Source: Sympetrum striolatum
Lineage: Eukaryota > Arthropoda > Insecta > Odonata > Libellulidae
Direction of reading: 5' to 3'
DNA: 64,000 nt
Assembly (NCBI GenBank): GCA_947579665.1
Contig: OX388347.1
Location: 21,134,562 to 21,198,561, forward strand
Shown piece by piece: positions 48,601-52,136 of this stretch. The notes below the pieces were generated by a model. That model was not told the DNA's origin. It worked only from the letters and a program-made list of their open reading frames with translations, and searched no databases. A program made the translations under genes and the position numbers. Numbering within the stretch: position 1 is the first letter of the stretch; every line of letters starts with the position of its first letter.

Positions 48601-51600
48601 TTGGGAATGCTTTACAAAATAAGAATGTTGTTATCATCCAGAGCACTTACATAACTACCATAGAAAAAATATCTTATTGGCTGGAAATTATAGAGCACCG
48701 AATTTATTCATCAAAACAGGCTGGTGATATCAAAGTCCAAGAGAAGGAACTATCAAATATTGATGAAGAAATAGCCAGAGTACAGCAGAATGTTGATGCT
48801 CTTGAAGAGAATATTGATGTTGTAAGGGAAATTTGTAATGAGAATGTGGCTCTTCAGATTCAGAACTGTTTATCATCCTTAAAAGAACAAACTAATGGAG
48901 TGAATGAGGCAGCTAAAGAAAATGAAGATATTACAAAGTATGGAATAGAGCAATGGGAAGAGTTTCAGAATTGTATAAATAGCCTTAGTTTACTTATTGA
49001 AGAATCAAGACAACAGCTTGAATATCTGAGCCGCTCTTACAATTCTGCTCATGCTAAGTTACAGGACCTTGAGAATCTCGAGACAGCAAATCAGGGCCAT
49101 CGTCAAGAGCTAAGACGTTTAATATCTATTGGTTCGAAGTTATCAAAGGAATTTCCAGGCGGAGAGTTTCCTCAAGAATGCAGCAGAGCTCTTGAAGCAG
49201 TTAAAGGAATTGAGTTTGGAATATGTAAAGAGAGGGATAGGATATTACAGTTACTATCCCTCACTGATGAATACAAGCAAACGCTGGATGAATTTGGTCA
49301 AATAATAGAGGTAGCAGACTCATTAGTGGAAGGCAGTATCAATGTCAATGGCTTGATTCATCTTCAAGAAGAGATGCAAAAACATCGCAAGTTCTTTGCT
49401 AACCTCAGCCACTGCAGGCAAATTCTTGAGTCTTTGGAAGGCAATCTAGATCCAGAGACGAGAAACAATCATGCTGCTTTACACGGTAAACTACACGAAC
49501 ATGCTGCAAACGCCTTAGATAAGGCTGCAGGAAGAGCACAGCAGATGGCATTGGCTGCCTCACGATGGACCGTTCTTGAACAAGGTGCCAAAGAAGAACA
49601 AGGGTGGGTCAGAGTTGCTCAACAGAGAATGCCAGACCTAGCCAATGTCAAAACAGATGACTGCGACCAATTCATTTCTATGTATCAGGTAATTATAATA
49701 TTAATGATAAACTTTGCTGGCTTTATATTGTTCCTTCATTCATTGAGATACGCCGTTTTAAAAGTAATTTTAAACAACTTATTTATGTATAAAATTGTAG
49801 AAAAATTCAAACTTTGAAATTCTTCAATTCAAATTGCTCATAGGATTTAGGAGTAAATCAATCAAGCGTGATGTATTTTAATCTAGGGTTGGGATTATTA
49901 TCTTTGTCTCAATGAACCAGGGAACATTTTCTTGTTATTAATAAATTTATGATTTAAACATTTTACAGATTTATTCATTGTCAATCTTGTCCATATCATT
50001 ACAGGCTTTATCCTCGGATATTGTCATTCACCATGCGAGAATCATGCAGCTGATGAATATTGCCAATAAACTTCAAGAAATAATAACATGCACTGGATTG
50101 GATGCCACCTATAATGAATTCATGGAAATTATCATTAAGTTGCAAGATAATGTCAGTTCTAATCTACACAGACTTCTTATTTTCAAAGAAGCTTGGTCAC
50201 ACTTCAAGATGCTCTCAGATAAACTTGAGCAGTGGATATGTGAGGCTGAAGAAAGGCTTAGCAACATCACAACTCCAGATCTTTTACCACTGAATGTACG
50301 CCAGTTCTGGGTAAGTATAGGTGGTTATAAAATAGATTCAAACCATTCCAAGTACTTTTCCCAACTTTGTTAAAATTTTATTTCAATTACAATCTTTAAT
50401 GTGCATAAATATTTATCGAAAGTCTCATTTTTAGACATCTAATTAAAATATTACACCAATTTTTGCGTTTATTTAGAATTGTAAAACAAGTTTAGTATCA
50501 TTATTATTGAATTAGAAATGCCAATTGTTGATTTAATACACGAGGTTTTTGTATCTCACTACTTAAAGATATGGTTTTCATCAGGTCATTGAAAGAATGT
50601 TTTTTGAAATTAATTTCTCAAAGTATAGTAATAAAACATTACAATTTTAAATTATAAATATTTTTATTATTGTATCATTTTAGATCATAATTTTATTGAT
50701 CTGAAAACTTAGTTTACTCAACTGCTCTTTTCTCCCTTTGGTAGGAGCTGAAGGCCCAATTTGAAGTGTATAATTACATCCACAAGGAAGCTCACAGGAG
50801 CTTCAACCAAGCGATGGGAATCCTTCCAGTTGCTGATGAGGATCTACAGAGGCAACTTTACGAGAATCTTGATGACAGGTGGAAGAATCTGAGCTCCAAG
50901 ATCGAAAACGTCCAAACCAATCTCAGGAACAGCATTACTCAAGACATTCCTGCCAACGAGAAGTTGGTGATTCTTGAAAGAGAACTTAGAGAATTGAGAT
51001 TGGCAATGGAAGATATGCATGGTGTCATAAAGACTGAAGAAGACCTTAATTTATATGTAGAAAGAATACAGGTTAGTTATAATTGTATTTACATACATTA
51101 TGAAGCATGTTATTTATCTTTTTCTGGTTCTTCTTTTATGCTTTGGTTAACTTATCTTATTTATTTTAAGTTTTGAATGCTTTGTCCTCTATAGGTCCTC
51201 TGCACGCAAGTTGAGAGTTTAGAAGAGGAGCTTGGTTGCTTAGGTTTTCTACCTGCCTCAGAATCTGAGCATGTTGGGGTGCTGCTTGGCTCAGCTCGCA
51301 GACTGGGACTGCAACTTCATGAAGAGCTGGAGGCTGGGACAATAGTAAAGGAAAAGTTTCATGCAATTCATAGGGGAGTCAACAAAATGAGGAAATCTCA
51401 TGAACGAGCAGATGGTATTCTACGGCAGTGCAATGAGGCAAAAACCCTCGGCAGTGAGGTGGTGGAGCAGGCAGTGAACAACTGCCAGGTAATATACTCA
51501 TATTTTATTTTGATGTGATTAAAAAGGAAGTTATATATAAATTATTTCAGTAAAATATAAATACTATGAAGAAGAATTGAAAATATATTGATCAATCCCT

Positions 51601-52136
51601 TATTTTTTAAAAATTAGAGATGGCTAATCTAAGGCTTTAACCTCTTTGTTAATTTAGAGTAGGATTAAACTTATGATTTCAGTGGTATACAAGGCATTGA
51701 TGTTTGAAAATGATTAGAGTATGTTGTATTTTAAATTAAATATAATTAGGTTGCTCCAAAATTCTTGCGTTTGTAATTTATTCAAATGATTTCTATGTAG
51801 GCCCTTCTGGAGGAACTGCATATGCAATGGCAAGAGTTGGCACAGCTCCGACAGTTGCTTCATAGTCTTCCAGTTCGGCTGATGTGTGCCTCGGTCAGTC
51901 CAGGGAGACTCGAGAGAGATCTCTCTGCATTGCAAGATGCTCATCAGTCTCTGGAGCAACAGTGCTGTCAGCTGCTCAACTGTCTGAAGGAGCGCTTGAC
52001 ATTATGGAGGAACTTCGAGAACTCTCTTGAGCTAGTACAGCGCTACGTGGATGAAGTGGATTACATGATGGAATTGCTCACAGTTAAAGGATCTTTAAAT
52101 TATGAACATCTTTGCACTGCAACTCAGAGGCTAGAG
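364..52136 (+). CDS. Msp300: Giant spectrin-repeat protein gene, nesprin/Msp300-like, partial at both ends (26 exons)
   Basis: Seen: 25 consecutive exons with AG/GT boundaries (one AG/GC donor) join into one open frame of about 7558 codons, plus one alternative terminal exon (28764-28874). Small exons encode heptad-rich helices with spectrin-repeat hallmarks such as L-x-x-W-I-x-x-A-E-x-x-L (968-1276, 15711-15905, 50005-50310). Two giant exons encode charged, low-complexity, repeat-bearing sequence. Family knowledge: insect Msp300 (nesprin) is an outer-nuclear-membrane KASH protein of over 10000 residues that links nuclei and mitochondria to actin and microtubules, with paired N-terminal CH domains and a spectrin rod. 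Inference: architecture and size point to Msp300. CH and KASH domains are not in the window. The main alternative is a spectraplakin (Shot/dystonin), made less likely by the absence of plakin/plectin repeats in the giant exons. The true start and stop lie outside the window. Confidence 0.72.
968..1276 (+). CDS. Msp300: Rod exon 2 (103 codons, phase 0-0)
   Basis: Acceptor TTTCTAAG before 968 and donor AAG|GTTAGT at 1277. It encodes V-L-V-K-D-V-E-Q through E-D-L-E-Q-H-K. It contains a clear spectrin-repeat helix signature, L-H-D-W-I-R-E-A-E-D-R-L, near residue 75. Reading on past 1276 runs into intron. Confidence 0.88.
1277..2296 (+). other. Msp300: Intron
   Basis: Bounded by a GTTAGT donor and a TATTTTCAG acceptor. 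The part at about 1385-1700 is strongly C/T-rich on the + strand, with an imperfect array of TTCATATCT-like units around 1469-1511. No exon is recognised. Confidence 0.7.
2297..2635 (+). CDS. Msp300: Rod exon 3 (113 codons, phase 0-0)
   Basis: Acceptor ATTTTCAG before 2297 and donor GAG|GTATTG at 2636. It encodes V-F-F-G-G-E-A-A-I through H-A-L-S-E-V-E. Helical, charged, spectrin-like. Its I-W-K-D-Y-L-Q-T-M-D-R-V segment looks like a repeat helix with the conserved tryptophan. Confidence 0.87.
2774..2956 (+). CDS. Msp300: Rod exon 4 (61 codons, phase 0-0)
   Basis: Acceptor CTTGGCAG before 2774 and donor AAG|GTATTT at 2957. It encodes N-Q-Q-N-E-L-D-L-L-N-E-R through L-S-N-Q-W-K. The L-N-K-E-W-N-D-L core and the final Q-W-K suit helices of adjacent spectrin repeats. 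The exon has no stop in this frame. Confidence 0.85.
3228..3350 (+). CDS. Msp300: Rod exon 5 (41 codons, phase 0-0)
   Basis: Acceptor TGTTTTAG before 3228 and donor TTA|GTGAGT at 3351. It encodes D-F-E-S-K-W-Q-D-F-E-S-F through K-I-S-L-L. Short helical exon with a conserved-looking K-W-Q-D-F tryptophan. Confidence 0.85.
3498..3649 (+). CDS. Msp300: Rod exon 6 (50 codons plus 2 nt)
   Basis: Acceptor AAATTTTAG before 3498 and donor TCTAC|GTAAGT at 3650. It encodes D-L-L-E-E-V-D-G-H-K through L-A-K-T-Y-S and leaves two bases (AC). These are completed by the first G of the exon at 15270, across an 11.6 kb intron. It is the only exon here ending out of phase 0. Confidence 0.83.
4341..4398. repeat. 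Perfect 29-bp tandem duplication
   Basis: Two identical 29-bp units lie head to tail (4341-4369 and 4370-4398), each starting ATTTGCTATCTCC and ending AAATGTTGA. Intronic; a likely recent slippage duplication. Confidence 0.9.
5755..5780 (+). promoter_or_regulatory. Candidate internal promoter: TATA box and Inr-like motif
   Basis: TATATATA at 5755-5762 is followed by TCAGTG at 5775-5780, a match to the arthropod initiator, in the GC-richer part of the long intron. The TATA-to-initiator distance (first T to the A about 22 bp) is shorter than the usual 30 or so. A donor-like AAAG|GTAATT follows at 5898. Splicing from there to the next exon (15270) is out of frame, so any such first exon would have to be untranslated. 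Confidence 0.22.
7967..8125. mobile_element. 159-bp MITE with 25-bp terminal inverted repeats
   Basis: The left end 7967-7991 begins GGGGCCGTACACAAATTACG. The right end 8101-8125 is its reverse complement apart from a few mismatches. ATA flanks both sides (7964-7966 and 8126-8128), a possible 3-bp target duplication. Inside, a GGCCAGGCGTTACG unit occurs twice (about 8017 and 8061). There is no coding capacity, so it is a non-autonomous DNA element. I cannot assign the superfamily with certainty. Confidence 0.8.
9254..9292 (+). repeat. Fragment of an interspersed repeat (copy A)
   Basis: The core GCAAGCCGCC...GGTGTATGGCAGGG matches the segment at 59493-59552 and resembles a short repeat common in arthropod genomes. 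The full family name is not recalled. Only the core is recognisable. Confidence 0.5.
11900..11950 (+). repeat. tRNA-like B-box stretch, possible SINE remnant
   Basis: GTTCGATCC at 11931-11939 is a perfect B-box (pol III internal promoter/T-loop) and is preceded by GCGGTCCCGT. The flanking T-stem pairs only imperfectly, and no convincing A-box or cloverleaf could be folded, so a functional tRNA gene is unlikely. Confidence 0.25.
12147..12198. repeat. 26-bp tandem repeat, two copies
   Basis: Units 12147-12172 and 12173-12198, each TATACACACACATGTATATA plus six bases, differ at one position (AACGATA versus AATGATA). Microsatellite-rich duplication inside the long intron. Confidence 0.85.
15270..15444 (+). 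CDS. Msp300: Rod exon 7 (1 nt plus 58 codons) with GC donor
   Basis: Acceptor TTATTTCAG before 15270. The first G completes the codon split across the long intron, then L-A-D-S-L-H-K-K-V-D-K. It ends ATTGCAG|GCAAGT at 15445. Using GC as donor keeps the frame into 15518, while the nearby GT at 15449 would shift the frame into a TGA stop. Coiled-coil sequence. Confidence 0.82.
15518..15631 (+). CDS. Msp300: Rod exon 8 (38 codons, phase 0-0)
   Basis: Acceptor ATTTTACAG before 15518 and donor TTG|GTATGT at 15632. It encodes E-L-A-E-K-V-E-A-F-V through T-D-I-A-Q-L. Short helical exon. Confidence 0.83.
15711..15905 (+). CDS. Msp300: Rod exon 9 (65 codons, phase 0-0)
   Basis: Acceptor CTATTTTCAG before 15711 and donor CAA|GTAAGG at 15906. 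It encodes L-S-D-L-E-L-L through K-E-Y-L-Q. It contains the classical spectrin-repeat helix V-K-D-I-Q-E-W-I-Q-K-A-E-A-K-V, one of the clearest rod signatures in the window. Confidence 0.88.
15906..16918 (+). other. Msp300: Intron
   Basis: AT-rich, CpG-poor intron between a GTAAGG donor and an AATTTTAG acceptor. Nothing recognisable is seen beyond short A and T runs. Confidence 0.7.
16919..17098 (+). CDS. Msp300: Rod exon 10 (60 codons, phase 0-0)
   Basis: Acceptor AAATTTTAG before 16919 and donor AAG|GTAAAG at 17099. It encodes E-I-Q-S-G-I-G-D-M through L-E-E-K-K-H-K, with V-K-S-W-L-E-E-K as the tryptophan-bearing helix. Confidence 0.85.
17188..17334 (+). CDS. Msp300: Rod exon 11 (49 codons, phase 0-0)
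   Basis: Acceptor TGTTTAG before 17188 and donor TCT|GTAAGT at 17335. It encodes V-G-D-S-L-D-A-W-E-R-F through L-Q-D-Y-S. It has two tryptophans in helix context (D-A-W-E-R-F and C-S-W-A-L-E). Confidence 0.85.
17414..17572 (+). CDS. Msp300: Rod exon 12 (53 codons, phase 0-0)
   Basis: Acceptor TTTCTCAG before 17414 and donor AGA|GTGAGT at 17573. It encodes V-A-T-K-S-C-K-H-M through Q-L-L-E-R. Helical, with no stop in frame. Confidence 0.84.
19031..19044. repeat. Short GA microsatellite
   Basis: A run of alternating A and G (seven units) inside the transposon interior. Confidence 0.8.
19192..19524 (+). pseudogene. Transposase DNA-binding domain remnant (CENP-B/pogo HTH)
   Basis: The open stretch contains L-T-K-E-K, then I-K-R-L-I-I-K-K-V-R-D-A-G, then I-A-R-K-F-C-I-S-L-S-T-L-R-T-I, then S-S-E-K-I-L. 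This order matches the psq/CENP-B-N helix-turn-helix of pogo-family transposases, in which an I-A-x-x-F-G-I-S-x-S-T-V core precedes a lysine-containing helix end. It stops after about 110 residues with no DDE domain, so it is a dead fragment. The first 35 or so residues may not belong to it. Confidence 0.65.
20471..20791. repeat. Duplicated right end of the Tigger-like element
   Basis: 20471-20555 and 20708-20791 are near-identical direct copies. Both begin ATAACCTCAAATTTACAAAA, contain GGGTCCCTTCAACTTCG and end GGTTCTACTGTA. The first is the transposon end; the second is a solo copy 237 bp downstream with no matching left end seen. This suggests a second, internally deleted insertion or a local duplication. 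Confidence 0.8.
21328..21540 (+). CDS. Msp300: Rod exon 13 (71 codons, phase 0-0)
   Basis: Acceptor TTCCTTAG before 21328 and donor CAT|GTAAGT at 21541. It encodes N-A-L-L-Q-E-M-T-E-E-W-E-Q-F through V-E-K-L-H. Spectrin-like helix with E-E-W-E-Q-F. Confidence 0.86.
21630..21779 (+). CDS. Msp300: Rod exon 14 (50 codons, phase 0-0)
   Basis: Acceptor ACAATGTAG before 21630 and donor CAG|GTAAGT at 21780. It encodes V-H-F-R-S-I-V-V through D-Q-Y-L-Q. Helical continuation of the rod. Confidence 0.85.
21780..27983 (+). other. Msp300: 6.2 kb intron with CpG-containing interior
   Basis: GTAAGT donor and GATCACAG acceptor. The sequence is CpG-poor up to about 22250, CpG-containing to about 27890, then joins the next exon. 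It contains an (AT)n run at 27067-27081 and a minus-strand open stretch of 104 codons (22280-22594) of unknown meaning. No transposase, RNA gene or extra rod exon was recognised. Confidence 0.65.
27067..27081. repeat. Short AT microsatellite
   Basis: Alternating A/T tract in the intron before the exon at 27984. Confidence 0.8.
27984..28094 (+). CDS. Msp300: Rod exon 15 (37 codons, phase 0-0)
   Basis: Acceptor TGATCACAG before 27984 and donor AAT|GTAAGT at 28095. It encodes E-I-Q-N-L-Q-Q-Q-M through A-L-A-E-Q-N. Its phase-0 donor can join either the alternative terminal exon (28764) or giant exon 1 (29110). Confidence 0.85.
28095..28763 (+). other. Msp300: Intron
   Basis: CpG-poor intron with T/C-rich sequence in its second half (about 28490-28760) and a CTTCTGTAG acceptor. 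Nothing else is recognised. Confidence 0.7.
28764..28874 (+). CDS. Msp300: Alternative terminal exon 16 (36 codons and TAG stop)
   Basis: Acceptor ACTTCTGTAG before 28764. In phase 0 it encodes A-C-R-E-R-I-K-A-L-Q through L-L-V-Q-R-G-T-P-D-S-E-P-L-D-S, then TAG at 28872. It starts as helical coil like its neighbours, then ends in a short polar tail. I found no donor inside it that would rejoin the frame of giant exon 1. The simplest reading is therefore a shorter isoform ending here, lacking the downstream rod and any KASH anchor, while long isoforms skip it. No canonical AATAAA lies in 28875-29109. Confidence 0.65.
   Translation, partial: ACRERIKALQTKITAHNERIKLLVQRGTPDSEPLDS
28875..29109 (+). 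other. Msp300: 3' UTR of the short isoform, and intron end for the long isoform
   Basis: After the TAG the sequence is noncoding up to a good acceptor for giant exon 1: branch-like GGCTGATGAC near 29040, pyrimidine run CCCCTCTTCTTTGCC, then GTCACACAG ending at 29109. An in-frame TGA at 29071 closes the giant-exon frame upstream. Confidence 0.6.
29110..39216 (+). CDS. Msp300: Giant exon 1 (3369 codons, phase 0-0), charged disordered region with repeats
   Basis: Acceptor CACACAG before 29110 and donor AAG|GTGTGG at 39217, with no stop across 10.1 kb. Residues 1-40 continue helical coil (A-L-Q-L-D-L-E-S-F-R-K-Q). The body is rich in E, K, S, T and P with few aromatics: a polyampholyte predicted to be disordered. 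Visible subparts: S-Y-A-[DQ]-I motifs near residues 97, 363 and 705; about 16 Lys/Arg clusters, including seven consecutive arginines at 32545-32565; ten clusters at roughly 90-residue spacing between 33550 and 36300 (several reading K-K-K-K-K-Q-K-S-Q-K); a 94-residue repeat at 36997-37656; and a family of A-E-[KR]-x-[WFY] motifs to the end. The last 50 residues return to rod-like sequence. Inferred role: a long flexible, possibly microtubule- or RNA-binding spacer. An ATG at 29098 with fair context offers an alternative start reading. Confidence 0.82.
29395..31248 (+). repeat. Three S-Y-A-[DQ]-I motifs in giant exon 1
   Basis: P-S-Y-A-D-I-A-A-G-R at 29395-29424, P-S-Y-A-D-I-L-R-G-R at 30193-30222 and L-S-Y-A-Q-I-L-A-Q-G at 31219-31248. 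Each sits in otherwise low-complexity sequence, which suggests a conserved short linear motif. The partner is unknown. Confidence 0.75.
33550..36310 (+). repeat. Array of about 90-residue degenerate repeats, each with a Lys/Arg cluster
   Basis: Basic clusters begin at about 33555, 33810, 34120, 34445, 34726, 34985, 35250, 35536, 35788 and 36262. Successive spacings are about 250-325 nt, except the last (about 474). Several are preceded by S-P-S-S-K-D/L-like residues and read K-K-K-K-K-Q-K-S-Q-K or R-K-R-R-K-H-K-G-Q-K. They are separated by acidic S/T/E-rich linkers. The units are degenerate at protein level, so the array is old. Confidence 0.7.
36997..37656 (+). repeat. 94-residue tandem repeat, about 2.4 copies
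   Basis: Copies start at 36997, 37279 and 37561, exactly 282 nt apart. Each opens with S-x-x-A-L-[TS]-N-L-S-Q-E-N-I-W-L, then a Y-[TS]-D-A-E-[RK]-E-W-K-M element. The first two also share V-I-E-E-R-R-D-E-I-S-M-R-D-K-E-D-S and V-L-R-Q-H-T-A-P. The third copy diverges after K-M-A-E-K-I. DNA identity between copies 1 and 2 is high, so the duplication is recent. Confidence 0.9.
39217..40080 (+). other. Msp300: Intron
   Basis: GTGTGG donor and CTATTGTAG acceptor. CpG-poor, AT-rich, with nothing recognised. The open frame from giant exon 1 runs only 18 codons into it before TGA. Confidence 0.7.
40081..40191 (+). CDS. Msp300: Rod exon 18 (37 codons, phase 0-0)
   Basis: Acceptor CTATTGTAG before 40081 and donor AAG|GTAATG at 40192. 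It encodes A-S-L-L-V-D-I-G-N-L through M-S-E-S-L-K, continuing the rod after giant exon 1. Confidence 0.84.
40276..40449 (+). CDS. Msp300: Rod exon 19 (58 codons, phase 0-0)
   Basis: Acceptor TTTGCTCAG before 40276 and donor AAG|GTAAGA at 40450. It encodes E-L-L-K-H-L-V-A-G through A-L-T-T-V-K. Helical. Confidence 0.85.
40450..41154 (+). other. Msp300: Intron
   Basis: AT-rich, CpG-poor, ending in CTATTCCAG. Nothing recognised. Confidence 0.7.
41155..41316 (+). CDS. Msp300: Rod exon 20 (54 codons, phase 0-0)
   Basis: Acceptor CTATTCCAG before 41155 and donor CAG|GTAAGT at 41317. It encodes N-A-I-S-V-Q-E-S-R-L through Q-I-S-S-H-Q. It contains L-T-E-L-E-I-W-L-S-N-T, a spectrin-repeat helix with tryptophan. 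Confidence 0.86.
41398..41583 (+). CDS. Msp300: Rod exon 21 (62 codons, phase 0-0)
   Basis: Acceptor ATTTTTTCAG before 41398 and donor CAG|GTACGA at 41584. It encodes K-L-L-Q-E-L-S-A-K-E through V-R-L-E-S-L-Q. Helical rod sequence. Confidence 0.85.
41584..41894 (+). other. Msp300: Intron
   Basis: 311-bp AT-rich intron (GTACGA to CTTTTTAG). Nothing else is seen. Confidence 0.7.
41895..49688 (+). CDS. Msp300: Giant exon 2 (2598 codons, phase 0-0), repeat-rich disordered region then coiled coil
   Basis: Acceptor CCTTTTTAG before 41895 and donor CAG|GTAATT at 49689; open throughout. Residues 1-300: acidic, P/S/T-rich. Residues 300-520: two basic, beta-like segments (V-I-I-D-E-D-G-T-K-R-I-I-V-R near 301 and V-V-I-I-D-G-K-E-H-V-T-E-E near 488). 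Residues 669-1080: seven copies of an E-E-x-[KRE]-L-V-[RK]-V motif. Residues 1330-1760: several lysine-rich clusters, including eleven basic residues in a row at 46236-46268. From about residue 2170 (48400) to the end: alpha-helical, spectrin-like coil (Q-V-K-W-Q-L-T-S-N-T-L; I-S-Y-W-L-E-I-I-E-H-R; G-I-E-Q-W-E-E-F). Disorder and coil thus share one exon. Inference: a flexible insert within the nesprin rod, possibly tissue-specific. Confidence 0.82.
42795..43424 (+). other. Pair of basic, hydrophobic modules in giant exon 2
   Basis: Around 42795-42894: V-I-I-D-E-D-G-T-K-R-I-I-V-R followed by R-R-T-V-T-T-R-Q-Q-Q-Q. Around 43302-43424: V-V-Q-Q-V-T-R-R-T-V-K-R-S-R-K-I-I-R-K then V-V-I-I-D-G-K-E-H-V-T-E-E. 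Alternating valine/isoleucine with basic residues stands out from the acidic surroundings and may form a short folded or binding segment. The family is not recognised. Confidence 0.5.
43899..45134 (+). repeat. Seven-copy E-E-x-[KRE]-L-V-[RK]-V-[IV]-E motif array
   Basis: Copies at 43899-43934, 44010-44048, 44208-44249, 44403-44441, 44568-44603, 44922-44960 and 45093-45134. Typical copy: E-E-Y-K-L-V-R-V-I-E-I-P-P. Most spacings are 165-200 nt, and the one gap of 354 nt fits a lost copy. The linkers are unrelated acidic sequence, so the motif itself is under constraint. Confidence 0.9.
49689..50004 (+). other. Msp300: Intron
   Basis: 316-bp AT-rich intron (GTAATT to ATCATTACAG). Nothing recognised. 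Confidence 0.7.
50005..50310 (+). CDS. Msp300: Rod exon 23 (102 codons, phase 0-0)
   Basis: Acceptor ATCATTACAG before 50005 and donor TGG|GTAAGT at 50311. It encodes A-L-S-S-D-I-V-I through N-V-R-Q-F-W. It contains the textbook spectrin-repeat helix L-S-D-K-L-E-Q-W-I-C-E-A-E-E-R-L. Confidence 0.88.
50311..50744 (+). other. Msp300: Intron
   Basis: 434-bp AT-rich, CpG-poor intron ending CCCTTTGGTAG. Nothing recognised. Confidence 0.7.
50745..51071 (+). CDS. Msp300: Rod exon 24 (109 codons, phase 0-0)
   Basis: Acceptor TTTGGTAG before 50745 and donor CAG|GTTAGT at 51072. It encodes E-L-K-A-Q-F-E-V-Y-N-Y-I through L-Y-V-E-R-I-Q. Near residue 45, L-D-D-R-W-K-N-L-S-S-K-I is a typical second spectrin-repeat helix. 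Confidence 0.87.
51195..51488 (+). CDS. Msp300: Rod exon 25 (98 codons, phase 0-0)
   Basis: Acceptor TCCTCTATAG before 51195 and donor CAG|GTAATA at 51489. It encodes V-L-C-T-Q-V-E-S-L through V-N-N-C-Q. Helical, richer in GC than the upstream exons. Confidence 0.87.
51489..51800 (+). other. Msp300: Intron
   Basis: 312-bp AT-rich intron (GTAATA to TTCTATGTAG). Nothing recognised. Confidence 0.7.
51801..52136 (+). CDS. Msp300: Rod exon 26, last visible (112 codons, phase 0-0)
   Basis: Acceptor TTCTATGTAG before 51801 and donor GAG|GTATGT at 52137. It encodes A-L-L-E-E-L-H-M-Q-W-Q-E-L through A-T-Q-R-L-E. It has spectrin-repeat features (L-H-M-Q-W-Q-E-L; L-T-L-W-R-N-F-E). It ends with a donor in phase 0, so the gene continues beyond the window. 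Confidence 0.87.
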
